The notes beneath the pieces are model-generated. The model was given only the letters and a program-made list of their open reading frames with translations. It did not search any database and was not told where the DNA came from. From Alcaligenes pakistanensis (lineage in GTDB: Bacteria; Pseudomonadota; Gammaproteobacteria; Burkholderiales; Burkholderiaceae_B), in contig NZ_BMZN01000003.1 of NCBI RefSeq assembly GCF_014652815.1, positions 79,429-143,428 on the forward strand: a stretch of 64,000 nt of DNA, in the 5' to 3' direction. A program made the translations under genes and the position numbers. The stretch's first letter is position 1; each line of letters begins with the position of its first letter. Below, piece after piece: positions 25,365-35,026 of this stretch.

Positions 25365-26327
25365 TCACTGCAAGACGATTCCAGCTTCGGCAGTCACACG
25401 ACGCCATTTTTCTTGTTCACTGGCCACGAAGGTCTTGAAGTCCTCGGGGGTACCCGACAAGTTCTGCCCACCAAGCTCAGCAATTTGCTTTTGTACTTGT
25501 GGATCGCTCATGACAGCGTCCAACTCTTTATAAAGACGCTGAACTCGGTCCTCAGGTGTAGCAGCGGGGACAAACACCCCTGTCCAACCAGTTACCTCGT
25601 AGCCCTTCACACCCAACTCCTGCATGGTGGGGACATCTGGCAGCTCAGGGACCCGATCCTTGGTAGTGACAGCTAAGGCTTTAATTTTTCCGCTCTTTAT
25701 ATGGGGCAAAGAGGCAGGCAAATTATCAAACATCATGGGGACATGGCCTGCGATCAGATCGGTGATCGCAGGCGCACTGCCTTTGTATGGCACATGCATC
25801 AAACGAGTCCCAACAGACAAAGCAAATAACTCGCCTGCGAGATGTGGGGACGTTGTCGCTCCTGGTGTTCCGTAAGGGATGGGGTCGCGTTGCCCTTCCT
25901 TGCTTATTTTTTCTAAGGTGTCCAGGCCCGCATTGGGATGCACAGTCATCACATTAGGAATCCCCATCATGATGCGCACCGGCCTAAGGTCCTTAAGCGG
26001 GTCATATGTCAGATCTTTATACAAACTGGGACTGACGGCGATCGGGCCGATATTCCCCATAATCAGGGTGTACCCGTCGCCGGGCTGGCGTGCTCCATAT
26101 GCCGTTCCCACCACACCGCCCGCTCCCGTACGGTTTTCAATCACCACTGACTGCCCCAATCGCTCGCCCAAGCGGGGAGCGACAACACGCGCCAAGATAT
26201 CGGTAGACCCGCCTGCGGGATAAGGCACGACCCAAACCAATGCCTTCGTAGGCCATGTTTGCGCCTGAGCCACTGGTGCAGCGGCCAAAACAGCCATAAA
26301 CCCTATATTTAACAACCCATACTTCAT
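25365..26327 (-). CDS. Bug/TctC-family periplasmic solute-binding protein
   Basis: A 320-residue binding protein with a signal peptide (cleavage near AQAQT, residue 23) and the family motif VVPYPAGGSTDILARVV. CAGGAG lies 7 bases before the ATG. It is first in the operon with acyl-CoA dehydrogenase, CoA transferase and IclR regulator, so it probably captures the acid that these enzymes degrade. No TctA/TctB membrane genes are near. Two operator-like repeats lie 43-77 bases upstream. Confidence 0.9.
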   Translation of the reverse strand: MKYGLLNIGFMAVLAAAPVAQAQTWPTKALVWVVPYPAGGSTDILARVVAPRLGERLGQSVVIENRTGAGGVVGTAYGARQPGDGYTLIMGNIGPIAVSPSLYKDLTYDPLKDLRPVRIMMGIPNVMTVHPNAGLDTLEKISKEGQRDPIPYGTPGATTSPHLAGELFALSVGTRLMHVPYKGSAPAITDLIAGHVPMMFDNLPASLPHIKSGKIKALAVTTKDRVPELPDVPTMQELGVKGYEVTGWTGVFVPAATPEDRVQRLYKELDAVMSDPQVQKQIAELGGQNLSGTPEDFKTFVASEQEKWRRVTAEAGIVLQ

Positions 26328-26369
26328 GTTTGATCTCCTGAAGTACCACGGTAAGTATTATCTTTATAT

Positions 26370-26404
26370 GTTCACTTAGTGAACTCAATGTTCTTTAAGT
26401 GGAC
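26370..26404 (-). promoter_or_regulatory. tandem IclR-type operator candidates
   Basis: GTTCACTTAGTGAAC (26370-26384) is a perfect 15-base palindrome. A degenerate copy, GTTCTTTAAGTGGAC, begins at 26390, exactly 20 bases on, so both lie on the same face of the helix. They precede the Bug/acyl-CoA dehydrogenase operon whose last gene is an IclR regulator. Regulation is inferred from position. Confidence 0.5.
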
Positions 26405-26456
26405 AATTTAAGTATGGGGTAAAAAAATAAGCTTGTCTACTCTCCAATCGGTAGAT

Positions 26457-26488
26457 AAAAAAAAGCGATGCCTAAGCATCGCTTTTTT
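26457..26488 (-). terminator. intrinsic terminator after dnaQ (symmetrical)
   Basis: AAAAGCGATGC-CTAA-GCATCGCTTTT forms an 11-base stem flanked by A and T runs, so it can act on both strands. It lies about 20 bases beyond the dnaQ stop on the minus strand and ends that operon. Confidence 0.88.
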
Positions 26489-26506
26489 ATGTAGTACCTC
26501 CGGTTT

Positions 26507-27235
26507 TCATTCCGGGGCGTCAACCGTCAGCATCTCCCGCCACAACGGAGGTTTTTTATTCTGTTTTTCCAGCACGTCCATGTATTTTTCGTGCTCAGCC
26601 TGATCCGCTTCTGAGGCACGCAGAACTTTCAGCACACGGGTATCAAACTTACCCAGGCTCAAATCACTGCCGTCCCCGCCCTGCCCGTCAGACTCATCAA
26701 AGTCCATCAGCAAGCCGTCCTGGCCACGCGTCATGGCTAGCCAGACATCGGCCAGCAATTCCGAGTCCAGCAAAGCGCCGTGCAAGGTGCGGTGAGAGTT
26801 GGAAATGCCGTAGCGTTCGCACAAGGCATCCAGGGAGTTGCGCTTGCCAGGATGCAGTTCTCGCGCAACCAGCAAGGAGTCGGTAATGGTGTCGCAGTAG
26901 GTGGAGAACGGTTTCTTGCCTACTTTCTGCAGCTCTGAATCCAGGAAACGCGTATCAAAGGATGCGTTATGGATGATGACTTCTGCACCTTCCACAAAAT
27001 CCAGTACCTGATCCACCACATCCTTGAAGCGCGGATGTTTGGACAGAAATTCGGTGGTCAAGCCATGAATGGCCAAAGCCTCGGGATCTGAATCCCGATC
27101 GGGGTTCAGATACAGATGCAGATGGCGGCCCGTCAATTTACGGTTGAACAGCTCGACCCCGCCCACCTCGACAATCCGGTGCCCCTCGCGCGGCTCCAGA
27201 CCGGTGGTTTCAGTATCCAGAATAATTTGACGCAT
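26507..27235 (-). CDS. dnaQ: DNA polymerase III epsilon subunit (3'-5' proofreading exonuclease)
   Basis: A 242-residue proofreading exonuclease of the replicase core. ExoI is LDTETTG (Asp7, Glu9), ExoII is HNASFDTRFLD near residue 90-100, and the ExoIIIepsilon segment HGALLDSELLADVW carries the catalytic His and Asp. The tail after about residue 180 is the acidic linker and alpha-subunit-binding region. In many proteobacteria dnaQ sits next to rnhA; here an RND efflux pair separates them. Confidence 0.95.
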   Translation of the reverse strand: MRQIILDTETTGLEPREGHRIVEVGGVELFNRKLTGRHLHLYLNPDRDSDPEALAIHGLTTEFLSKHPRFKDVVDQVLDFVEGAEVIIHNASFDTRFLDSELQKVGKKPFSTYCDTITDSLLVARELHPGKRNSLDALCERYGISNSHRTLHGALLDSELLADVWLAMTRGQDGLLMDFDESDGQGGDGSDLSLGKFDTRVLKVLRASEADQAEHEKYMDVLEKQNKKPPLWREMLTVDAPE

Positions 27236-27325
27236 TCTCTTTCCCTACAAATTCAATCAAGGCCACGGCCTTCAACACGACAGCAGCATTATTGCCAGCC
27301 ACCCTGGAGACAGCGGACCCGCCGT

Positions 27326-30300
27326 TTAGACAGACGCCTCGGGCTTATCAATCAGTTCCAGTTGCTTGTCTTGTCCCACCTTTTTACCGGCAATCAAGGT
27401 ATAGGCCACCGGCACCACAAACAAGGTCAGCAAGGTGCCCAGGGACAAACCGCCCACCAGCACCCAACCAATTTGCTGACGGGATTCTGCCCCCGCCCCC
27501 GATGCGTAAGCCAGTGGCAAGACGCCCAGCACCATGGCACCCGTCGTCATCAAAATGGGACGCAAGCGCATCTCGCAAGCGCGTACCACGGCATTGTACA
27601 AACTGGCTCCAGCTTCGCGTTGCTGGGTGGCAAATTCCACAATCAAAATACCGTGCTTGGTAATCAGGCCGACCAGGGTAATCAAACCGATCTGACTATA
27701 AATCGACAAGGTCCCACCTGATAACCACAAAGCCAGTAACGCCCCCGTCATGGACAAAGGCACGGACAACATGATGATGAGCGGATTGCGCCAGCTTTCA
27801 AACTGCGCGGCCAGCACCAGATAAATAAAGGCCAGAGCCATCAGGAAAACCAGATAGATACTGCCTGAGGAGTCCCGGAACTCGCGCGACTGGCCATCCA
27901 GATCCGTCTGCACAGTTTCAGGCAACGTTCTGCGCGCCACCTCGTTCATGTGTTCCAGCACCTCGCCCAGCGCATAGCCGGGCGCCACCGAGGCTTCCAC
28001 AATGACCGCCCGCAAGCGGTTGAAGTGGTTCAAGGATTGCGGCGACACGCTTTCCCGTACTTTCAGGAAGTTGGAGGCCTGCACCATGCCACCGTCTTGG
28101 GTGCGCACGTAAATATCCAGAATGTTTTGCGGGCTGGAACGGGCCTGCTTGTCCACCTGCACAATCACGTCGTATTGCTCGCCGTCGCTCTTGTAACGCG
28201 TCACCTGACGACCACCCAGCATAGATTCCAAGGTACGGCCTACGGCTTCTACTGAGACACCGGTGTCGGCCAGCTTGTCACGGTCTACATCAATACGGAT
28301 TTCCGGCGTATTCAACCGTAAGTCGGTATCCACGTTCAACAAGCCCGGATAGTCTTTCAGCTCGGTCAGGAAATCGTCCACGATCTTGGCCAGCTCCGGA
28401 TACGGAGCCTGACTCATGATCACAAACTCCACTGGCTTGGACGTAGCCCGCTGGCCCAGGGACGGCGGGTTGGTGGGGAAAGCGCGTGCACCGGGGATAG
28501 CCGAGAAATGCGGCTGCAATTCACGCGCAATAGATTGCTGATTACGCGTGCGCTCTTCCCAAGGTTTCAGACGCAGAATCGCAAAGGAATCCGTCACGGT
28601 CGGGAAACCAATCACAGACTGGTAGCCTTCTGTCTCTGGTATGCCACGATACAGCTCTTCGACCCGTTCCACATTGTGCAAGGTGTAGTCCAGCGTTGCC
28701 CCTTCGGGCGAGTTCACGATCCCGAAGATCACCCCGCGATCCTCGATGGGAGCCAGCTCGCTTTTGATCACAGTAAACAGCAGCCCACTGGAGGCGGCTA
28801 CCGCCACCCCAATCAGCAGAACCAGAAAGCGCCAGCGCAAGGCACGGATCAACACGCGGCGATAGCCACGCGTCAGCCACACCAGAAAGTTTTCAATACC
28901 CTGGCTGACACGGCCCACTTTCGCTCCATGCGGGCGCAACATGCGCGAGCACATCATGGGAGTCAGGGTCAGCGCCACAAAACCGGACACCAGCACGGCG
29001 GCAGCCAAGGTCAACGCAAACTCAATAAATAGTCGTCCGGTACGGCCCGTGGCAAAAGCCAGTGGCGCGTACACCGCCACCAGCGTCAAGGTCATAGCAA
29101 TAACGGCAAAGGCAATTTCACGTACGCCCAAAAAAGCCGCCTGCATGGCCGTCTTGCCTTCTTCTATATGGCGGTACACGTTCTCCAGCACCACAATCGC
29201 ATCATCCACCACCAAACCAATGGCCAGCACCATAGCCAGCAAGGTCAAGGTATTGATGGAAAAGCCCAGCATATACATGATGGCGAACGCACCGATCAGG
29301 GAGATCGGGATCGTCACAATGGGGATCAGGCTGGCGCGGAAGCTGCGCAGGAAAAACACAATCACCAGCACCACCAGCAGGATCGCTTCAGCAATGGTGG
29401 TGTACACCGAGTCAATGGATTTCTGAATGAAGATAGAGCTGTCGTAAGAGACGGCCAGCTTCATATTGCCCGGCAAGCTCTCGTTGATGCGCTCGACTTC
29501 GGCACGCACGGACTTGGACAGATCCAGCGGGTTGGCGGTGGACTGTTTAGTTACACCAATATTCAGGCTGTTTTGACCGTTGAAACGGGCCAGGACCCGC
29601 TCTTCAGCTGGCCCGATACGCACATCAGCAATGTCGGAGATACGCACCGGATAACCAGCCACCTGACTGATGATGATGTTGCGAAACTCCTCAGGTGTTT
29701 CCAGATCGGTCGAGGACACCACAGAGAACTCGCGGGCGTCAGACTCTATCCGGCCCGCTGGAATCAGCACGTTCTGTTTGCGCAGCGCATCTTCCACATC
29801 CTGCACGGTAAGCTGATACGCCCCCAGGCGGGTACGGTCCAGGTCGATACGCATAGCGGGCAAGCGCTCGCCGAATACACGCACTTCCGCCGCGCCGGGC
29901 AAGACGGACAAGCGCGTCTTGATATAGCGGTTGATGTAGTCTGAGGCCTCCAGCATGCTGTAGTCGCCAGTGTCCACCCCTACATAGATAATCGGGGTGG
30001 AGTCCGCCTCCACCTTATTGATAATAGGTTCGTCCACCTCGTCGGGCAGAAAGCGCCGGGCTCGCGAGACCTTGTCACGTACGTCAGCGGCCGCTGCATC
30101 CGGGGCACGGTCCAGATTGAATTTAATATTGATCAGGCTGCGCTCGGAACGGCTGCGCGAAGTCATCACATTGACGCCTTCAATACCGGACAACTGGTCT
30201 TCCAAGGGCTTGGTGACCTGGGACTCGATCACCTCCGGTGAGGCCCCTTTATAGTTGGTGATGACGGACACCACCGGCTCATCAATCGCGGGATATTCGC

Positions 30301-30403
30301 GAACGGTCAGGCGTTCATAGGAAATGAAACCGACCAGCACAATCACCAAAGACAGAACCGTGGCAAAAACCGGGCGACGGATACATAAATCAGAAAGCAC
30401 CAT
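27326..30403 (-). CDS. RND-family multidrug efflux transporter (HAE1 type, inner-membrane subunit)
   Basis: A 1025-residue inner-membrane transporter of the AcrB/MexB superfamily. Twelve membrane segments and two large periplasmic loops are apparent. The proton-relay residues are present: the double Asp of LVVDDAIVVLENV in TM4 and the Lys of GLITKHGILIVEF in TM10. The length is at the short end of the family, as in MexW/MuxB-like or VexF-like pumps. It is preceded 9 bases upstream by its periplasmic adaptor gene; no outer-membrane factor is adjacent, so it presumably uses a TolC-like protein encoded elsewhere. Drug range is not predictable. Confidence 0.93.
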   Translation of the reverse strand: MVLSDLCIRRPVFATVLSLVIVLVGFISYERLTVREYPAIDEPVVSVITNYKGASPEVIESQVTKPLEDQLSGIEGVNVMTSRSRSERSLINIKFNLDRAPDAAAADVRDKVSRARRFLPDEVDEPIINKVEADSTPIIYVGVDTGDYSMLEASDYINRYIKTRLSVLPGAAEVRVFGERLPAMRIDLDRTRLGAYQLTVQDVEDALRKQNVLIPAGRIESDAREFSVVSSTDLETPEEFRNIIISQVAGYPVRISDIADVRIGPAEERVLARFNGQNSLNIGVTKQSTANPLDLSKSVRAEVERINESLPGNMKLAVSYDSSIFIQKSIDSVYTTIAEAILLVVLVIVFFLRSFRASLIPIVTIPISLIGAFAIMYMLGFSINTLTLLAMVLAIGLVVDDAIVVLENVYRHIEEGKTAMQAAFLGVREIAFAVIAMTLTLVAVYAPLAFATGRTGRLFIEFALTLAAAVLVSGFVALTLTPMMCSRMLRPHGAKVGRVSQGIENFLVWLTRGYRRVLIRALRWRFLVLLIGVAVAASSGLLFTVIKSELAPIEDRGVIFGIVNSPEGATLDYTLHNVERVEELYRGIPETEGYQSVIGFPTVTDSFAILRLKPWEERTRNQQSIARELQPHFSAIPGARAFPTNPPSLGQRATSKPVEFVIMSQAPYPELAKIVDDFLTELKDYPGLLNVDTDLRLNTPEIRIDVDRDKLADTGVSVEAVGRTLESMLGGRQVTRYKSDGEQYDVIVQVDKQARSSPQNILDIYVRTQDGGMVQASNFLKVRESVSPQSLNHFNRLRAVIVEASVAPGYALGEVLEHMNEVARRTLPETVQTDLDGQSREFRDSSGSIYLVFLMALAFIYLVLAAQFESWRNPLIIMLSVPLSMTGALLALWLSGGTLSIYSQIGLITLVGLITKHGILIVEFATQQREAGASLYNAVVRACEMRLRPILMTTGAMVLGVLPLAYASGAGAESRQQIGWVLVGGLSLGTLLTLFVVPVAYTLIAGKKVGQDKQLELIDKPEASV

Positions 30404-30412
30404 GATTCTGTC

Positions 30413-31459
30413 CTATTGCTGCGGCTGGGTTTGAACGTCGATCACTTCCTGAATATCGACGGGCACACCGTCACGGACTTTTTGCAGTCCGGCCACCAGC
30501 ACATTGTCCCCGGCCTTCAGATCGCCAGTAACTTGTACCCAACCTTGCTCACGCACACCAATCTGTACCTGACGGCGCTCTGCCCGACCGTCTTTAACGA
30601 TATAGATGTATTGATCCTGGCCCGACGGGGCCAGGGCGGTTTCAGGCACCATCAAGGCCTGATAACGCGACAGCTCCAAGCGCACCCGACTGAACAGACC
30701 GGGGCGCAACGCACCGTCTTCATTGGGCACTTGGGCGCGCAGCAATATAGAGCGGCCAGCGGCATCTACGGTCGGGCTAACCGCCAGCACCGTCCCTTTG
30801 CGCGTCTCACCCAGAAAGGCATCAAAGCGCAGTTCTACCGGCATACCTGTACGCACAGCACCCAGATACTGTTCGGGAATACGGAAATCTACGTTCAGGG
30901 TGGAGACGTCTTCCAACTGCACCAGGTCGGTGCCCGGCCCGACATAATCGCCCACCGACACATTACGTAGTCCGGTGACGCCGTCAAAAGGAGCGCGAAT
31001 GCGGGTTTTATCCAGCTGCACGCGCGCCAACTGCACTTCGGCCTGTTGCACAGCCAAACGGCTGCCTGATTCATCTTTAGCCTGCTGGCTGATAAAGCCC
31101 TGACGGCTCAACTCCGACGAGCGCTTGTGTTGGCTACCGGCCAGATTCAAATTGGCCTGGGCCTGATTCAGCTGTGCCTGCGCCATCGCCGGGTCCAGCT
31201 GAATTAAAAGCTGGCCTTTTTTGACAGGTCGCCCTTCTTCAAAGCTGATGGCGGAAATGCGACCACTGACTTCTGGACGCAGCATCACGGACTCGCGGGC
31301 GACCAAGGTTCCTACCGCTGCCACATCCCGAATCAATTCACTTTGTCGCACTGGCAACACTTCTACCCGTGTTATGTCGGACTGCGCCCAACTTGGCGCA
31401 CTACCTGCAAACAGCACGATGAATAAAGTAAGAAGTGTGTGGCGCAGCGTGGAAATCAT
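30413..31459 (-). CDS. RND efflux periplasmic adaptor subunit (membrane fusion protein)
   Basis: A 348-residue periplasmic adaptor. A signal peptide (MISTLRHTLLTLFIVLFAG to about residue 26) is followed by a lipoyl-like half-motif (VSGRISAISFEEGRPVKKGQLLIQLD), a short alpha-helical hairpin rich in Gln/Ala, the second lipoyl half with APFDGVTGLRNVSVGDYV, and a beta-barrel domain. ATG 31459 is preferred because it gives this signal peptide; an in-frame TTG at 31504 is the alternative. It pairs with the RND subunit and lies downstream of rnhA in the same direction. Confidence 0.9.
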   Translation of the reverse strand: MISTLRHTLLTLFIVLFAGSAPSWAQSDITRVEVLPVRQSELIRDVAAVGTLVARESVMLRPEVSGRISAISFEEGRPVKKGQLLIQLDPAMAQAQLNQAQANLNLAGSQHKRSSELSRQGFISQQAKDESGSRLAVQQAEVQLARVQLDKTRIRAPFDGVTGLRNVSVGDYVGPGTDLVQLEDVSTLNVDFRIPEQYLGAVRTGMPVELRFDAFLGETRKGTVLAVSPTVDAAGRSILLRAQVPNEDGALRPGLFSRVRLELSRYQALMVPETALAPSGQDQYIYIVKDGRAERRQVQIGVREQGWVQVTGDLKAGDNVLVAGLQKVRDGVPVDIQEVIDVQTQPQQ

Positions 31460-31516
31460 GGGCGGCTTATCCTGACCGGCCAGGCCGGTAAAGCTGTCTG
31501 ACAAAATATGACGAGT

Positions 31517-31535
31517 GGCTATAGTACTATCAGCC
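31517..31535 (-). promoter_or_regulatory. palindrome overlapping the rnhA stop, upstream of the efflux genes
   Basis: GGCT-ATAGTACTAT-C-AGCC is a near-perfect palindrome at the 3' end of rnhA, about 60 bases before the adaptor start. It could be an operator for the efflux pair or a transcript-end structure; no regulator gene is adjacent. Confidence 0.35.
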
Positions 31536-31982
31536 GGCTTGTAACTGCCGGGCTATTTCCACCCCTTGATTAGCCAGCTCATCAGCCCGTTCATTGCCGG
31601 GATCGCCCGCATGACCACGCACCCATAACCAGCTTAATTCATGTTGGGCAGCCAGCTTTTCCAGCTCCTGCCACAGGTCGGCATTCTTGACGGGTTTCTT
31701 GTCTGCCGTGCGCCAACCGCGTGCTTTCCAGCCGGGCAGCCATTCATTCATACCTTTTTGCACGTATTGCGAATCGGTATGCACGCGCACTTGGCAGGGA
31801 CGTTTCAAGGCTTTTAGAGCCTCGATCACGGCCATCAGTTCCATACGGTTATTCGTGGTGTCGGGTTCACCACCACAAATGGTTTTTTCACGTCCGCCGT
31901 GACACAGCAACGCCCCCCAACCACCTAAACCCGGATTGCCTTTGCAGGCACCATCGGTCCAAATATCTACAACTTCAGTCAT
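31530..31982 (-). CDS. rnhA: ribonuclease HI
   Basis: A 150-residue RNase H1, which degrades the RNA strand of RNA-DNA hybrids. The four acidic residues of the active site are all in recognisable contexts: Asp10 ([12 protein letters not shown]), Glu near 48 (NNRMELMAV), Asp near 70 (VHTDSQYV) and the C-terminal Asp (NERADELAN), with the HAGDPGNE loop. The start overlaps the methyltransferase stop by four bases (ATGA). Typical length for the E. coli-type enzyme. Confidence 0.96.
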   Translation of the reverse strand: MTEVVDIWTDGACKGNPGLGGWGALLCHGGREKTICGGEPDTTNNRMELMAVIEALKALKRPCQVRVHTDSQYVQKGMNEWLPGWKARGWRTADKKPVKNADLWQELEKLAAQHELSWLWVRGHAGDPGNERADELANQGVEIARQLQAG

Positions 31983-32740
31983 GTCTTGGTAATTCCTTCA
32001 TCGGCAGCACGTCCTGCTACCACGATAGGCCGACGCAGTCGCCGACGGTTTTTCTTCCACTTCGGACCCACCATGCGCAAGCCGGGGGTACGCTTGACCG
32101 CGCTAATCATATAGACGGCCCCCGCAAAGCTCCACCAGCGTGCGCCACTTTGCTCCATCCAGGCCCAGCGATCCAGCCAGACCTGCTGACGGCACAAGGG
32201 CGCATAACAGCCCATTTGCGTGCTTTGCACATCGAAGGACAAAAGCTTTAACCAGTCGCGCAAACGCAAGGCAGACAACACATCGCCCGGCAAGGTTGGC
32301 GTCCCCCGTTCCAGGCCCGGAATCCAGTCATGGACACCCCATAGGCTCAAGGGGTTAAAGCCTGTCAGGATAATGCGCCCTTCGGGCACCAGCACGCGCT
32401 CGGCCTCACGCAAGACCTGGTGAGGATCGATGGCGCTTTCCAGCGTATGAGGCAAGATTAAAAGATCGATGCTTTGTGTATCAAAGGGCAGATGCTCGGG
32501 CTCGGCGTAAACCAGATTTTTCTGGCTGGCCGGCAGCACGCCAGTCTGGGCCGTACATACCTTGCAGGAGACCCGGCTATGCGCCAGCAGGTCCCAATGC
32601 GGCAATCCAATTTGTATGGCATGATACCCGAAGGCGTTGACCACCTCGGCATCGACCCGGGCTTGTTCCCAGGCTCGCACATATCGCCCCGGTACGGTTT
32701 CCAACCACTGGGCAAATTGATCATTCAAAGTCTGCTCCAC
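31979..32740 (-). CDS. class I SAM-dependent methyltransferase, YafS-like
   Basis: A 253-residue methyltransferase-type protein. The SAM-binding part is partly degenerate, but [23 protein letters not shown] and [22 protein letters not shown] are typical of the Methyltransf_11 fold. Its place between gloB and rnhA matches yafS in E. coli, whose role is not known. The start is GTG 32740 with GAGAG upstream; the start codon lies only 20 bases from that of the divergent gloB gene, so each promoter must lie partly inside the other gene. A basic [10 protein letters not shown] tail closes the protein. Confidence 0.8.
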   Translation of the reverse strand: MEQTLNDQFAQWLETVPGRYVRAWEQARVDAEVVNAFGYHAIQIGLPHWDLLAHSRVSCKVCTAQTGVLPASQKNLVYAEPEHLPFDTQSIDLLILPHTLESAIDPHQVLREAERVLVPEGRIILTGFNPLSLWGVHDWIPGLERGTPTLPGDVLSALRLRDWLKLLSFDVQSTQMGCYAPLCRQQVWLDRWAWMEQSGARWWSFAGAVYMISAVKRTPGLRMVGPKWKKNRRRLRRPIVVAGRAADEGITKT

Positions 32741-32760
32741 TGGCGCTCTCTCCCTCTACC

Positions 32761-33573
32761 ATGATGAATACATTTACCTGGCCTGCGCCAAGCGATGTTC
32801 GCCTGATTCCACTACCCGCCCTGAACGATAACTACATCTGGGCTTTGGCACGTAATGGTCATGCTCTGGTTGTGGATCCTGGCCAAGCCGCCCCGGTTCT
32901 GGATTGGCTGGCACGCGAGTCCTTACAACTGGATGCTATTTTACTGACACACCATCATGGTGACCATGTTGGTGGTGTCCTTGATATCCTGGCCCAGCAC
33001 CCGGCCCGCGTGTGGGGCCCGGCCCACGAGCGTCTGCCCGCCTGTGACGTGCGTGTTGGCCAGTCTGACAAAGTCGAATTACCCACACTGGAACTGACTC
33101 TGGACGTACTGGATATCCCGGGCCATACCGCCGGACACGTTGCGTACTTTGGTCAAAATGAGGTAAAACAGCCCTTTGTTTTCTGTGGTGATACCTTGTT
33201 TGCTGCTGGTTGCGGACGCCTTTTTGAAGGCACCCCGGCACAAATGACGGATTCCCTGGGCAAGTTGGCAAAGCTGCCGTCTGACACCCTGATCTGCTGT
33301 GCGCATGAGTACACCTTATCCAATTTACGCTGGGCTTTGCAGGTAGAGCCGGACAATCCCCAACTGCAAGAGCGTTGGGAACAGGATAAGCTAAAACGCC
33401 AGCAAGACCTGCCTACGGTACCTTCTACCTTGAAAACAGAATTGGCTACCAATCCATTTCTGCGTTGCGAGACGACTGCTGTTAGCCAGGCTGCCGAGCA
33501 CTATGCCGCCCGGTCCCTGAACAGCCCTGTCGAGGTATTTGCCAGCCTGCGCGACTGGAAAAACAATTTCTGA
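32761..33573 (+). CDS. gloB: hydroxyacylglutathione hydrolase (glyoxalase II)
   Basis: A 270-residue metallo-beta-lactamase-fold thioesterase that hydrolyses S-lactoylglutathione, the second step of methylglyoxal detoxification. The metal-binding THHHGDH is at residues 63-69; other ligands are in PGHTAGHV and FCGDTLFAAGCGR, and CCAHEYTLSN carries the last histidine. The start is ATG 32761 (or the adjacent ATG 32764). It is followed 10 bases later by mltD, the same order as in E. coli. Confidence 0.95.
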   Translation: MMNTFTWPAPSDVRLIPLPALNDNYIWALARNGHALVVDPGQAAPVLDWLARESLQLDAILLTHHHGDHVGGVLDILAQHPARVWGPAHERLPACDVRVGQSDKVELPTLELTLDVLDIPGHTAGHVAYFGQNEVKQPFVFCGDTLFAAGCGRLFEGTPAQMTDSLGKLAKLPSDTLICCAHEYTLSNLRWALQVEPDNPQLQERWEQDKLKRQQDLPTVPSTLKTELATNPFLRCETTAVSQAAEHYAARSLNSPVEVFASLRDWKNNF

Positions 33574-33583
33574 AGATTCCGCA

Positions 33584-34993
33584 ATGAACCTACTGAGACT
33601 TTTCGCGCTGCTATGCGCTTTCGTGCTGGCCGGCTGCGCCACAGGCCCCAAGGTCAGTCCGCAAAAAGCCGCCAAAACCACTACCAGCATTGCAGCCGAT
33701 ACGTCTCGCACTATTGATCTGACCCACCCGCCCAAAGACGCCTGGGACCGGATGCGCCGCGGATTCTCCATTCCCAACCTGCATACCGATCTGGTCGATT
33801 ACTGGACTAATTACTACGCGTCGCACCCAGAATCCATCCGCACCATGAGCCAGCGCGCATCGCGCTATCTGTACCACATCATGGACGAGCTGGACTCACG
33901 TGGACTGCCTTCAGAATTGGCCCTGCTGCCTTTTGTGGAAAGTGCCTACAACCCGGTGGCCTATTCGCGCTCGCACGCATCAGGCTTGTGGCAGTTCATC
34001 CCCAGCACCGGCACGCAGTACAAGCTGGAACAGAACTGGTGGGTAGACCAGCGCCGTGACCCTGTCGAGTCCACCCGCGCGGCGCTGGACTATCTATCTT
34101 ACTTGTACGAATTTCAAGGCGACTGGTATTTGGCCCTGGCCTCCTACAACTGGGGGGAAGGCTCGGTGCGCCGTGCCATGGAACGTAACGAACAAGCAGA
34201 CCTTGGTATTGACTATTTATCACTGAAGATGCCGGACGAAACGCGCAATTACGTCCCTAAACTGCAAGCGATCAAGAATATCGTGGCCAACCCCGAGCGT
34301 TACGGCATCACTTTACCTGCGGTCAGCAACACGCCGTACTTTACGGCCGTGCGCAAGACCAAAGACATAGACGTGGCCCTGGCTGCTGAACTGGCTGAAA
34401 TTTCCGTGGACGAATTCAAGGCTTTGAATGCCGCCCACAACCGCCCCACGATTCCAGCCGATCGCAGCACCTTGCTGCTGCCGGCCAATAAAGTTGATAT
34501 TTTCAACGCCAATTTGGCCGCCTACCAAGGCAAGCTCAGCAACTGGAAAGCCTACCAATCCAAACGCGGCGAGAGCTATTTGTCCATTGCCCAGCGCCAT
34601 GGCATTACCGTATCGCAGCTGCGCTCCATTAATGGCTTGGGCAGCAAGAGCACCAAGGCTGTCGCCCAGACCTTGCTGGTACCGAGCTCCACCCTGGGTG
34701 AAGGCAGCCTGCAACTGGCCTCCTTGACCAGCACGCCTGCCGCCCCCGTTGCCCAGAGCACCCGCCGGGCGCGCACCCAAACGGCCAGCGTCAACCGCAA
34801 AAACGATACCGTTGTTTTACGCCGCAACGCCAATGTCCGTACCCATACAGTCAGACAGGGCGATACACTCTACGCCTTGGCCAGACGGTACGACACTTCG
34901 GTGGCTGAATTGCGACGCCTGAACAATCTTAAAGGCAGCTCTCTTTCCAGGGGTACACGCTTGCGTGTTCCCGGTTCCAATATTCGTGGCTAA
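33584..34993 (+). CDS. mltD: membrane-bound lytic murein transglycosylase D (LysM lipoprotein)
   Basis: A 469-residue outer-membrane lipoprotein that cleaves peptidoglycan. The lipobox LAGC (Cys18) is followed by a lytic transglycosylase SLT domain (about 90-260) with the catalytic Glu in ALLPFVESAYNP and the SGLWQFIPSTGTQY motif. Two LysM peptidoglycan-binding modules follow, near 325-370 and 415-465 (the last starting HTVRQGDTLYALARRYD). ATG 33584 gives the proper lipoprotein signal; the open frame further upstream overlaps gloB. The gloB-mltD pairing is conserved in proteobacteria. Confidence 0.94.
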   Translation: MNLLRLFALLCAFVLAGCATGPKVSPQKAAKTTTSIAADTSRTIDLTHPPKDAWDRMRRGFSIPNLHTDLVDYWTNYYASHPESIRTMSQRASRYLYHIMDELDSRGLPSELALLPFVESAYNPVAYSRSHASGLWQFIPSTGTQYKLEQNWWVDQRRDPVESTRAALDYLSYLYEFQGDWYLALASYNWGEGSVRRAMERNEQADLGIDYLSLKMPDETRNYVPKLQAIKNIVANPERYGITLPAVSNTPYFTAVRKTKDIDVALAAELAEISVDEFKALNAAHNRPTIPADRSTLLLPANKVDIFNANLAAYQGKLSNWKAYQSKRGESYLSIAQRHGITVSQLRSINGLGSKSTKAVAQTLLVPSSTLGEGSLQLASLTSTPAAPVAQSTRRARTQTASVNRKNDTVVLRRNANVRTHTVRQGDTLYALARRYDTSVAELRRLNNLKGSSLSRGTRLRVPGSNIRG

Positions 34994-35026
34994 GTCCACC
35001 CACTAATTACATAAAGGATTTTCAGC

